64,000 nucleotides of DNA, from the NCBI RefSeq assembly GCF_021117385.1, contig NZ_CP088252.1:1674001-1738000 (forward strand). The letters run 5' to 3'. The notes below the pieces were generated by a model. That model searched no databases, was not told the DNA's origin, and worked only from the letters and a program-made list of their open reading frames with translations. The DNA is from Frateuria soli. Its GTDB lineage: Bacteria > Pseudomonadota > Gammaproteobacteria > Xanthomonadales > Rhodanobacteraceae. Position numbers and translations under genes: made by a program. Each line of letters starts with the position of its first letter. Within the stretch, counting starts at the first letter, position 1. This document shows positions 9,742 to 20,754 of this stretch, one piece after another.

Positions 9742-11139
9742 TCAGGCCTCGGCGAACGGAAAGGCCAGCACCTCGGCGATGGCGTCGGTGCAGGCCAGGC
9801 ACATCAGCAGTCGCTCGATCCCCAGCGCGACACCGGCGCACCGGGGCATCGCGTCGAGCACGGCCAGCAGCCGCCCGTCGATCGGCACTTCGCGCACGCC
9901 GCGGGCGCGGCGGATGGCGTTGTCGCGTTCGAAGCGCGCACGCTGCTCGTCGGCGTCGTTGAGCTCGTGGTAGCCGTTGGCCAGCTCGTGGGGACCCAGA
10001 AAGACCTCGAAGCGCTCGGCCACCGGCGGATCGTCGCAACGGATCCGGGCCAGCGCGCACTGGCTGGCCGGGTAATCATGGACGACGGTCACCCGGTCAC
10101 GCGGAAAGTGCGGCTGCAGGCGGTGGGTGATGATCAGGTCGAGCCAGTCGTCGCGCGTCAGCCCCGCGGGATCGATGGTGGATTGATCCAGCGCCTGTTG
10201 CAGTACGTCGAGCGGCGCGGTGAGCGGGTCCAGTCCCAGACTGTCCAGGAACAACTCCCGATAGCTGCGCACCCGCACGTCGGCATGGCGGCCGACGAGG
10301 GCGAGCGCCGCCTGAACCAGTTCCACGACCTCGTCTGCCAGTCGCCGGTGGTCCCAGCCGACCCGGTACCACTCGAGCATGGTGAACTCGGGATTGTGCC
10401 GCCCGCCCGCCTCGCCATTGCGGAACACCCGGCCCAGTTCGTAGCAGTCGCCCACGCCGGCGGCGAGCAGGCGCTTCAGGGGGTATTCGGGCGACGTGCG
10501 AAGCCAGCGCTCGCGCGCGCCGGCGTCGACGTGGCCGTGGAAGGTCGTGGTGAAACTTTCGATGTTCGGTTCGGTATTGCCGGCGGACGAGAGGATGGGG
10601 GTCTCGACCTCCAATATGCCTCGTTCGGCGAAGAAAGTGCGGATACGGCGATAGAGGTCTGCTCGCAAGTGCAAGGCCGAAGCAAAGGCCTCCCCCTCTC
10701 CCCAACCCTCTCCCCCGGCAGGGCCGGGGGAGAGGGAGTTTGTGGGCCGGCTCTGGCTCTGGCATTCGCTCCCTCTCCCCCGGCGACGCCGGGGGAGAGG
10801 GTTGGGGAGAGGGGGAGGCCTTTCGCCCAGGGCACGCACGATCGCTTCGAGCACATCGCCCGTGCGCAGCAGCACCTCGTCGTTCCAGAAGCGCAGCACC
10901 TTGAACCCGGCACGCTCGAGCATGCGGGTGCGGCGGGCGTCATAGGCTTGCTGGTCGCCGTGCTGACCACCATCAAGTTCCACGATCAGGTGGTGCTCGA
11001 CGCAGCAAAAGTCCGCGTAGTAGCCGGCAACCGGATGTTGCCGCCGGAATTTGGCGCCCAGCTGGGCAGCGCGCAGACGCGACCAGAGTCTGGCTTCCGC
11101 GTCGGTCTGGTTCTTTCGCAGTAGTTTTGCGCGATCCAT
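9742..11139 (-). CDS. epmA: DUF559 endonuclease-fold domain fused in frame to EF-P beta-lysine ligase EpmA
   Basis: The C-terminal ~310 residues are EpmA (GenX/PoxA), a class II lysyl-tRNA-synthetase paralogue that attaches (R)-beta-lysine to elongation factor P. Visible are TSPEYPLKRLLAAG, RVFRNGEAGGRHNPEFTMLE and motif 3 GVALGIERLLM. Residues 1-104 are a DUF559 (Vsr/restriction-like fold) domain with NQTDAEARLWSRLR, YYADFCC, LIVELDGGQH and VLRFWNDEVL. Between them, residues about 105-153 are encoded by a REP doublet (10,687-10,821). The ATG at 11,139 has AAGGAG eight bases upstream. If EpmA is made separately its only near starts are TTG codons at 10,674 or 10,668. The frame is open throughout, so a 465-residue fusion is predicted; whether both parts function is unknown. 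Confidence 0.85.
   Translation of the reverse strand: MDRAKLLRKNQTDAEARLWSRLRAAQLGAKFRRQHPVAGYYADFCCVEHHLIVELDGGQHGDQQAYDARRTRMLERAGFKVLRFWNDEVLLRTGDVLEAIVRALGERPPPLPNPLPRRRRGRGSECQSQSRPTNSLSPGPAGGEGWGEGEAFASALHLRADLYRRIRTFFAERGILEVETPILSSAGNTEPNIESFTTTFHGHVDAGARERWLRTSPEYPLKRLLAAGVGDCYELGRVFRNGEAGGRHNPEFTMLEWYRVGWDHRRLADEVVELVQAALALVGRHADVRVRSYRELFLDSLGLDPLTAPLDVLQQALDQSTIDPAGLTRDDWLDLIITHRLQPHFPRDRVTVVHDYPASQCALARIRCDDPPVAERFEVFLGPHELANGYHELNDADEQRARFERDNAIRRARGVREVPIDGRLLAVLDAMPRCAGVALGIERLLMCLACTDAIAEVLAFPFAEA
10687..10821. repeat. REP doublet of the CCCTCTCCCC / GGGGAGAGGG family, translated inside the DUF559-EpmA frame
   Basis: The left arm (10,687-10,737) and right arm (10,769-10,821) are inverted copies. 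Each holds AGGCCTCCCCCTCTCCCC, AACCCTCTCCCCCGGC and a small internal hairpin (CCGGGGGAGAGGG). A 31-base unique spacer separates them. The match between arms is nearly perfect over about 34 bases. The doublet encodes a Pro/Arg/Gly-rich linker. Related single or paired elements are at 46,597 and 49,195. Confidence 0.9.
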
Positions 11140-11171
11140 CGCTTCGTCTCCTTGGTCGAAAGGCCTGCCGT

Positions 11172-14282
<3,111 letters not shown>

Positions 14283-14300
14283 GCGGCCACACCTGCCGGC

Positions 14301-14708
14301 TCAGCGATGCAGGTGCCCGGAGGCCTCGGGCTGGTAGTCGATCTCCATGACGCGCAGGTGTCGCGCCTGGCCGCCAGGCATCGGCCAGTCGATCTCCTGG
14401 CCGCGCGCCAGACCCAGTAGCGCACTGCCCACGGGCGCCAGGATGGACACGGTGCCGGGCTTGCCGGCCGCTCCCGGATACACCAGCGACATGGTGATGC
14501 GCTCGCCGGACCCCTCTTCGCTGAAGGTCACCGTGGAGTTCATGGTGACCACATCGGAGGGCATGTCGCCGGGCTCGCGCACTTCCGCCCGCTCCAGCTC
14601 CGCCCGCAGCGACGCATGCTGCTGCGCTTCCCCGGCCGGCAGGCGATCGAGCAGGTTCTCGATGCGTTCGACATCCAGGCGGGACAGGACGATGGTGGGC
14701 CGGCTCAT
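14301..14708 (-). CDS. rnk: Rnk-type regulator of nucleoside diphosphate kinase (GreA/GreB-fold)
   Basis: A 135-residue protein with a short N-terminal helical hairpin (SRLDVERIENLLDRLP) and a C-terminal FKBP-like GreA/GreB domain containing VVTMNSTV, ERITMSLVYPGAAG and SILAPVGSALLGLARGQ. This is the Rnk layout: RNA-polymerase-binding Gre homologues with a shortened coiled coil, so they do not stimulate RNA cleavage. The ATG is preceded by GAGAACCCC. It is convergent with the PAP2 gene. Confidence 0.87.
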   Translation of the reverse strand: MSRPTIVLSRLDVERIENLLDRLPAGEAQQHASLRAELERAEVREPGDMPSDVVTMNSTVTFSEEGSGERITMSLVYPGAAGKPGTVSILAPVGSALLGLARGQEIDWPMPGGQARHLRVMEIDYQPEASGHLHR

Positions 14709-14890
14709 GGGGTTCTCCACGGAAAAAAACCGGCAACGGGCCGGCATGAAGGGGAAAGATGGACAGCGCTGCGCCAAAAGAGTGCAGGCTCCCCGGGAAT
14801 CTGGTGTCGCCCGCGCAAAAAGGCAAGCCCAGCATGGAAGACTGCGCTCATGCACGCACCGAAGGCAGCCGGGTCGTATCATGCGCCCCC

Positions 14891-16336
14891 ATGCCGAACG
14901 ACGCCGTCACGCCCGCCCCACCCCTGCACGCGGGCGAGCCGGTCGGGGAAGCGTCGCGCGAGCGCTACCGCGGCCTGATCTGGCTGGTCTCGGCGGCCTT
15001 TTTCATGCAGGCGCTGGATTCGACCATCGTCAATACCGCGGTGCCCGCCATGGCCGGCGCACTCGGCGTCACCCCGCTGGGCATGCGCAGCGCGCTGACC
15101 AGCTACGTGCTCACCCTGGCGATCCTGATTCCGGCCAGCCCCTGGCTGTGCGACCGCTTCGGCACGCGCAAGGTGTTTGGCGCCGCCATCGCGGTGTTCG
15201 GCGTGGGTTCGTTGTTCTGCGGGGTTTCCCAGACACTGCCCCAGCTGGTGGCTGCGCGCGTGATGCAGGGTGTAGGGGGTGCCGCCTTGATGCCCGTGGG
15301 CCGCTATGTGCTGGTGCGCAGCATCGCCAGGCACGAGTTCGTCGCGGTGATGAGCACGGTGGCCACCTTCGGTCTGCTCGGCTCGGTACTCGGGCCGTTG
15401 CTGGGCGGTGCGCTGGTGGAGTTCACCTCGTGGCGGCTGATCTTCCTGATCAACGTGCCGGTGGTGATCTGCGGGTTGTGGATGAACCGGAAGGACATGC
15501 CCGAGTACCGCATGCAGCACGCCAACCGGTTCGACCTGCCGGGTTTCCTGCTTTTCGCGGCTGCATCGGCGCTGCTGCTGACTGCCTCGGAGCTGGTCGG
15601 CGCCAGGCATGTGGCGTGGGGGCGCATCGGCGAATGCACGGCGCTGGCGCTGCTGATCGGCGTGATCTACGTATGGCACAGCCGGCGGACCGCGTTCCCG
15701 GTCGCCGATCTCTCGCTGCTGAAAGTGCGCAGCGTGTGGGTGGCGCTGGCTGGCAACCTGTTCACCCGGCTGGGCATCTCGGGCATGTTCCTGCTGCTGG
15801 TGCTGTTCCTGCAGGTGGGCTGCGGCTGGTCGGCGCTGATGGCCGGCCTGATGATGGTGCCGCAGGCGCTGGGCTCGATCAGCGCCAAGTGGACGGTCAA
15901 TCGCGCGCTGGCGCGGCTGGGCTATCGCCGCCTGCTGATCGGCAACACATTGATCGTGGCGACGCTGCTGGCATCGTTCGCCACCTTCGGAAGGGACACG
16001 CCCGCGTGGCTGATCGCGGTGATGGTGTTCCTCTACGGCGGCTTCGGCGGTCTGCAATACACCGCGATGAACACACTGATCTACCACGACCTGGACATCA
16101 GGCATGCCTCGATGGCCTCGTCGATGGCCTCCACCGCGCAGTACCTGTCGATGAGCTTCGGCATCGCGCTGGCCACGCTGCTGATGGAATCGCTGCTGCA
16201 GGGGCACGCGCACTCGGACTACGTGGCCGCATTCCGCTGGACGGTACTGATCCTGGCGTTGGTCACCGCGTCGGCCAGCCGCGTGTTCAGCCGACTCGGT
16301 GCCGATCGTCCGGCGCGCAGGGAACTGCCCGCATGA
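14891..16336 (+). CDS. MFS multidrug exporter, DHA2 (EmrB/QacA-like) family
   Basis: A 481-residue inner-membrane protein with about fourteen hydrophobic segments. The first helix carries FFMQALDSTIVNTAVPAMA, the DHA2 signature with the conserved LDxTIVNxAxP motif. Motif A follows as CDRFGTRKVFG and motif C is near GSVLGPLLGGAL. Such proteins expel drugs or other amphipathic compounds by proton antiport. No EmrA-like membrane fusion partner or TetR regulator is adjacent. The start (MPNDAV) is chosen over in-frame upstream codons that add residues without family resemblance. Confidence 0.88.
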   Translation: MPNDAVTPAPPLHAGEPVGEASRERYRGLIWLVSAAFFMQALDSTIVNTAVPAMAGALGVTPLGMRSALTSYVLTLAILIPASPWLCDRFGTRKVFGAAIAVFGVGSLFCGVSQTLPQLVAARVMQGVGGAALMPVGRYVLVRSIARHEFVAVMSTVATFGLLGSVLGPLLGGALVEFTSWRLIFLINVPVVICGLWMNRKDMPEYRMQHANRFDLPGFLLFAAASALLLTASELVGARHVAWGRIGECTALALLIGVIYVWHSRRTAFPVADLSLLKVRSVWVALAGNLFTRLGISGMFLLLVLFLQVGCGWSALMAGLMMVPQALGSISAKWTVNRALARLGYRRLLIGNTLIVATLLASFATFGRDTPAWLIAVMVFLYGGFGGLQYTAMNTLIYHDLDIRHASMASSMASTAQYLSMSFGIALATLLMESLLQGHAHSDYVAAFRWTVLILALVTASASRVFSRLGADRPARRELPA

Positions 16337-16395
16337 GGCGCGGCCGGCAGGTGCGCGCCTGCTAGGCTTGTCCGGCGTTCCCCAGGAAGCGACCC

Positions 16396-17775
16396 ATGCG
16401 TTCGATCTTGCTCCTCACCCTCGTGATCGGAGGTATCCCCGCCCCGGCCCTGGCAGCCGAAACCAGCCCGAACTTCCACCTGACCGATCACCCGGTCGGC
16501 TGGCTGGCCGTGGTGCTGTTCGTGCTCGCCTACGTGGCGGTGGTGCTGGAGGAGCGCATCCGGATCGCCAAGTCCAAGCCGGTGATGCTCGCCGCGGCGC
16601 TGATCTGGGGGCTGATCGCGTGGGAAACCCGCGCCGACGGCAGCTCGGCGGCCGCGCGCGGCGCCTTCCAGGCGATGTTCCTCGAATACGCGGAGATCTT
16701 TTTCTTCCTGGTGGTGGCGATGACCTACGTCACCGCAATGGGCGAGCGCAATGTGTTCGAGGCGCTGCGCGCTCAACTGACCCGACGCCGGCTGGGCTAC
16801 CGCACGCTGTTCTGGATCACCGGCACCATCGCCTTCTTCCTTTCGCCCGTGCTGGACAATCTCACCACCGCGCTGGTGATGTCGGCAGTCGTGCTGGCCG
16901 TCGGCGGCGGGCAGATGCGCTTCGCCACGCTGTCGCTGATCAACCTGGTGGTCGCGGCCAACGCCGGTGGCGCATGGAGCGCGTTCGGCGACATCACCAC
17001 GCTGATGGTGTGGCAGGCGCACAAGGCCGAGTTCTTCGATTTCTTCCGCCTGTTCCCGTCCGCGCTGGTCAACTGGCTGGTGCCGGCGGTCGCGATGCAC
17101 TTCGCCCTGCCCAAGGGGCAACCCGAGTCCCTGCCCGGCCGCGTGCCGATCAAGCCCGGCGGCATCGGCATCTGCCTGACCTTCGCGCTGACCATTGCGA
17201 TCACCGTGATCGGCAAGCAATGGCTGGGCATGCCGGCGGCCTACGGCATGCTGACCGGACTGGCGCTGCTCAACCTGCTGGCCTCGCGCATCGATCGCAG
17301 CCAGCGACGTTACGCGCTGGCGCAGGGCGCCGAAGAGGAGCCCTATTCGATCTTCCGCATCATCGCCAACGCCGAATGGGACACGCTGCTGTTCTTCTAC
17401 GGCGTGTTCGGTTGCGTCGGCGGACTGGCCGCGCTGGGTTATCTCGAACTGGCCTCGCACACGCTCTACGGCGCACTCGGTGCGACCTGGGCCAACACCG
17501 CCATGGGCGTCCTCTCGGCGGTGATCGACAATATCCCGATCATGTACGCGGTATTGCAGATGAACCCGCCGATGGACCAGGCGCAGTGGTTGCTGATCAC
17601 GCTCACCGCCGGGGTGGGCGGCAGCCTTCTCTCGGTCGGCTCGGCCGCCGGCGTGGCGCTGATGGGGGCCTCGGGCGGACGCTACACCTTCATGTGCCAC
17701 CTGCGCTGGAGCTGGGCGATCGCCCTGGGGTATGCGGCGAGCATTGCCCTGCATCTGGCCCTCCACGGCACGTAA
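16396..17775 (+). CDS. nhaD: Na+/H+ antiporter NhaD
   Basis: A 459-residue integral membrane antiporter of the NhaD/ArsB-like ion-transporter superfamily, exchanging Na+ or Li+ for protons at the inner membrane. A cleavable-looking N-terminus (TLVIGGIPAPALA) is followed by about eleven helices. Conserved stretches include ISPVLDN-like LSPVLDNLTTALVM, NAGGAWSAFGDITTLMVW and, near the C-terminus, SAVIDNIPIMYA and GSAAGVALMG. AGGAAG precedes the ATG. It is followed 72 bases later by a second, unrelated cation/proton antiporter. Confidence 0.92.
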   Translation: MRSILLLTLVIGGIPAPALAAETSPNFHLTDHPVGWLAVVLFVLAYVAVVLEERIRIAKSKPVMLAAALIWGLIAWETRADGSSAAARGAFQAMFLEYAEIFFFLVVAMTYVTAMGERNVFEALRAQLTRRRLGYRTLFWITGTIAFFLSPVLDNLTTALVMSAVVLAVGGGQMRFATLSLINLVVAANAGGAWSAFGDITTLMVWQAHKAEFFDFFRLFPSALVNWLVPAVAMHFALPKGQPESLPGRVPIKPGGIGICLTFALTIAITVIGKQWLGMPAAYGMLTGLALLNLLASRIDRSQRRYALAQGAEEEPYSIFRIIANAEWDTLLFFYGVFGCVGGLAALGYLELASHTLYGALGATWANTAMGVLSAVIDNIPIMYAVLQMNPPMDQAQWLLITLTAGVGGSLLSVGSAAGVALMGASGGRYTFMCHLRWSWAIALGYAASIALHLALHGT

Positions 17776-17847
17776 CCTTTTACGGTAGCGCCCCAGGGCG
17801 ACCACGCCGCTACCAGCCGGCCGCGCCCGAACAGCCGAAGGAAACCC

Positions 17848-19050
17848 ATGCACCACGCCAGCGAGATCCTGCTCACCCTGTTCCTGGTCTTCGTCGCCGC
17901 GCAGATCGGCGCCGAGATCGCCCAGCGATTGAAGCTTCCGGGAGTGGTGGGCGAGATCGCCGCCGGCTGTGTGATCGGCCCCTCCCTGCTCGGCTGGATC
18001 AGTCCCGCCCAGATCCTGCCTGGTACGCCATTGGATGTGCTGGCCGAAATCGGCGTGGTCCTGTTGCTGTTCTCGGTGGGCCTGGAGACGCGACTGGAAG
18101 ACTTGAAGAGGGTCGGCAAGGTGGCCTTCCTGGTCGGCGTGCTGGGTGTGTTGATTCCCTTCGCCATGGGTGGGGCGTGGGCGCACGGCAGCGGGTTTCC
18201 GTGGAGCAACTCGCTTTTCATCGCAGCCGCGTTCGTCGCGACATCCGCAGGCATCACCGCGCGCGTGCTGCAGGAGCTGGGCGCGCTGCAGCGGGTGGAA
18301 AGCAAGGTGATCCTGGGCGCCGCGGTGATCGACGACATCCTGGCCATGCTATTGCTGGGCGTGGTGGTATCGCTGCAGGAGGGCCAGGGTTTCGAGCCTG
18401 CCAAGCTGCTTGTGGTGCTGGGCAGCGCGATCGGCTTCATCGTGCTGGTCGGACTGGGCGGGGCGCGGGTGATGCGCTGGAACTCCGGCTGGCTGGAGAA
18501 ACCGCACAGCGCCCACTCGCCGCTGGCGATCGTGTTGGCGATCTGCCTGGGTCTGGCGTGGCTCTCCACCCTGCTGGGCCTGGCGGCGATCATCGGCGCC
18601 TTCCTCGCCGGCATGATCGCCTCGGAAACGCGCCAGCAGCACACGCTGGAAACACAGACCCAGCCTCTGCTGGCCCTGCTCACGCCGTTCTTTTTCGTGA
18701 TCACCGGCAGCAAGATCGACCTGGCCCAGCTGGCCAGCCCCGAAGCGGCATGGACGCTGGCCATCGTCACCGTGATCGCCATCGTCTCGAAGTTCGCCGG
18801 AGGCTGGCTCGGTTCGCTGGCGCTGGGACGCAACGCCGCCGCCATCGTCGGCTTCGGCATGGTGCCACGCGGCGAGGTGGGCGTGGTGGTGGCCAGCCTC
18901 GGGCTGGCCGCCGGCGTTTTCAGCGACCGCATCTACGCGATCATCGTGGCCATGTCGCTGCTCACTGCGATGGTCACGCCACCGGTGCTGGCCTGGATGC
19001 TGAAGCGCTATCCGGCCGGCGGGACGGTCAACCCGCCCGCAGGCGGATGA
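17848..19050 (+). CDS. CPA2-family cation:proton antiporter (Kef/NapA-like)
   Basis: A 400-residue membrane protein of the monovalent cation:proton antiporter-2 family. It has about twelve helices with GEIAAGCVIGPSLLGW, VGLETRLEDLK, ATSAGITARVLQELG and the transport-site acidic pair in AAVIDDILAM, followed by PRGEVGVVVASLG. It lacks the C-terminal RCK/TrkA_N domain of KefB/KefC, so it resembles NapA-type Na+/H+ exchangers. AAGGAAA precedes the ATG. It probably works beside NhaD in pH and sodium homeostasis. Its 3' end overlaps a small convergent gene. Confidence 0.9.
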   Translation: MHHASEILLTLFLVFVAAQIGAEIAQRLKLPGVVGEIAAGCVIGPSLLGWISPAQILPGTPLDVLAEIGVVLLLFSVGLETRLEDLKRVGKVAFLVGVLGVLIPFAMGGAWAHGSGFPWSNSLFIAAAFVATSAGITARVLQELGALQRVESKVILGAAVIDDILAMLLLGVVVSLQEGQGFEPAKLLVVLGSAIGFIVLVGLGGARVMRWNSGWLEKPHSAHSPLAIVLAICLGLAWLSTLLGLAAIIGAFLAGMIASETRQQHTLETQTQPLLALLTPFFFVITGSKIDLAQLASPEAAWTLAIVTVIAIVSKFAGGWLGSLALGRNAAAIVGFGMVPRGEVGVVVASLGLAAGVFSDRIYAIIVAMSLLTAMVTPPVLAWMLKRYPAGGTVNPPAGG

Positions 19051-19234
19051 TCGAGTGGTGGCGGGCCAGCACCCGCTGGATGCGCTCGATGCATGCCTGA
19101 CGCAGGCGAACCGCCTTCTCCGCATCCGAATCGTCCAGGCATTCCGCCCGCACCCGTTCGCGATGCTCGATCTCCAGAGCCAAAAGGCGTTGCGCCTGGG
19201 CCAACCTTTCCTGGAGCTTCTCGTCGATGGCCAT
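19028..19234 (-). CDS. Small helical hypothetical protein
   Basis: A predicted 68-residue protein, almost entirely alpha-helical with heptad-like Leu/Ile spacing (LQERLAQAQRLLALEIEHRE) and many Arg/Glu residues. It may form a short coiled coil. No family is recognised. Its 3' end overlaps the end of the antiporter gene tail-to-tail by 23 bases. No good ribosome site precedes the ATG at 19,234. An earlier in-frame start would add 16 residues. Confidence 0.5.
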   Translation of the reverse strand: MAIDEKLQERLAQAQRLLALEIEHRERVRAECLDDSDAEKAVRLRQACIERIQRVLARHHSIIRLRAG

Positions 19235-19673
19235 GGTCAATGACACCGGGCGACCCGCGGGAACGCCCATGCTACGCCGCATTCATTACAGGAGACGGTT
19301 CGCGGCTACGGCCGGACAGCGTGTCCGGGCCCCCCTGACGCCTGGTCGGCATCCGCTCGAAGTATGAGCGGCCACCGAGCTGGCCGCCGTAGGGGAAGTC
19401 TGATTCTGGTGTGAGCGCACAGATCAGCCCCGCTCCACCGCGACTTCCGCTCACCCAGGCGTCGCCCAGACCGCGCACGCGGGCACGCCGGGCCGCACGG
19501 CAATCAGCGGGCGGTTGCCGCAGGCCCGCGAGGTGGAAAACTTCGCGGTTCGCTGCGTCACGCCCGGGACCTGGAAAGTACACGCAGCTTGCGGCAGGTT
19601 GCTCGCCCGCCGACGACAAAGACCCGGCATCGCCGAAGGGCATCCCGGTTGCGCGACGGGAGTGCACTTACCC
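19235..19673. other. 439-base stretch without a convincing gene
   Basis: Open frames on both strands here are of shadow quality and lack ribosome sites or recognisable motifs. A minus-strand frame spans 19,272-19,667 but has unusual composition and no family resemblance. A short inverted repeat, CCGGACA...TGTCCGG, occurs at about 19,312-19,329. It may be a decayed gene or a long untranslated region downstream of the regulator gene at 19,674. Confidence 0.4.
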
Positions 19674-20495
19674 TCAACCGGGCATGCGCGACCCTGGCTG
19701 CAGGTCACCGGCCCTGACCTTGATCGCGGCGCTCTCTTCTTCCACCGGATAAACGCCCCGCAATACGTCGTCGAAGTGCGAGCGCACGGCCCGGTTGCAG
19801 CCACAGGCAATGCTCTCCAGTCCTCCCGCCTGGGTCACGCGCACGCCGCCGCGGCGGGTCTCCAGGATGCCGCGGTCCTTCAACTGCTTGATCACGCGGC
19901 TGATGTAGCTGCGCCCGACACCGAGCATGGAAGCGAGTTGCTCCTGGGTGAGCGGCACGTCGTGGTCGCCCGTGCGATCCAGGGCGGCGATCAGCCACTT
20001 GGCGGTCCGCTGCTCGATGGAGTGCGCCGCATTGCAGGCCACGGACTGGAACACCTGGGCCATCAGGCAGTCGGCGTAGCGGGCGAACAGATTGCGCAGG
20101 CTGGGCGACCGCATCTTGGCCTGTTCCAGCTCCGCAGCACCTATCCGCAACACCGGACCGGGGAATTGCACGACGGTACGCGAATACGACGGCAGCCGCC
20201 CCTGGCTGACAATGCCGCCGACCGCGCCCTCCCTCCCCACGAGCGCCGTCTCGATGCCACGACCGTCTTCCAGCAGCACCATGAACGAAACCAGCGCGGG
20301 ACCGCAGGGGAAGTAGACGTGGCGTACCGGGTCGCCGGGTTCGTAGAGCACACGGCCCACCTCCATCCGCTGGGATTCGAGGTGGGGCTGCAGCGCGACC
20401 AGGTCGTCCTGGTGCAGCGCGCGCAGAAGATTGTTCGGTGGCGCGGCCTCGCTCAATTCGCCGGGTGACTGCGCGCGCTCGTACTGGCTAGCCAT
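19674..20495 (-). CDS. Crp/Fnr-family transcriptional regulator, first of a paralogous pair
   Basis: A 273-residue regulator with an N-terminal cNMP-binding-like beta barrel (VYFPCGPALVSF, ETALVGREGAVGG) and a C-terminal winged helix-turn-helix (LTQEQLASMLGVGRSYISRV). The barrel lacks an evident cAMP-binding Arg/Ser cassette and the Fe-S cysteine set of Fnr. A C-terminal CGCN motif is shared with its paralogue at 29,264. It is divergent from the first phytochrome-like kinase, with a 259-base shared control region, so it probably controls that cluster, itself, or both. AGGGG precedes the ATG. Confidence 0.9.
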   Translation of the reverse strand: MASQYERAQSPGELSEAAPPNNLLRALHQDDLVALQPHLESQRMEVGRVLYEPGDPVRHVYFPCGPALVSFMVLLEDGRGIETALVGREGAVGGIVSQGRLPSYSRTVVQFPGPVLRIGAAELEQAKMRSPSLRNLFARYADCLMAQVFQSVACNAAHSIEQRTAKWLIAALDRTGDHDVPLTQEQLASMLGVGRSYISRVIKQLKDRGILETRRGGVRVTQAGGLESIACGCNRAVRSHFDDVLRGVYPVEEESAAIKVRAGDLQPGSRMPG

Positions 20496-20552
20496 AGAAG
20501 CCCCTGATGGCCGTGGCCCTGCACGCGTCGGGGACGCCGCAGCCACGGGTTT

Positions 20553-20625
20553 GTGACGCTATCTCAAGGCGCCGCACGTGGTTTCCGTGTGAGCGTCACG
20601 TCAGGTCAATGTCCACAATTGAACA
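20553..20625. promoter_or_regulatory. Candidate operators between regulator and phytochrome cluster
   Basis: Two palindromic signals lie in the divergent spacer. GTGACGCT at 20,553-20,560 is repeated inverted as AGCGTCAC at 20,592-20,599. TGTCCACAATTGAACA at 20,610-20,625 is an imperfect dyad. Either could bind the adjacent Crp/Fnr-type protein or another regulator. No experimentally known consensus is matched, so this is a positional and symmetry argument only. Confidence 0.4.
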
Positions 20626-20754
20626 TACTTTGCGGGGGTCCTCCCCTACAGTCGGGCGGCACTTCCACGCCACGCCCGTCGTCCAGAGCACCAGGCGGAA
20701 GCGTACGTCCACACCCCACGCCGCAGACGCCAGGCGGTCCCACAGGCCGAGCCC

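Noticed and set aside
8770-11124. A plus-strand open frame of about 784 codons across several minus-strand genes
   Set aside because: It runs antisense to the MFS, small membrane and DUF559-EpmA genes and crosses the REP doublet; composition is that of a shadow frame.
19272-19667. A 131-codon minus-strand frame in the gap after the antiporter
   Set aside because: No ribosome site or recognisable motif, and composition unlike coding neighbours. It could be decayed coding sequence, but this cannot be supported.
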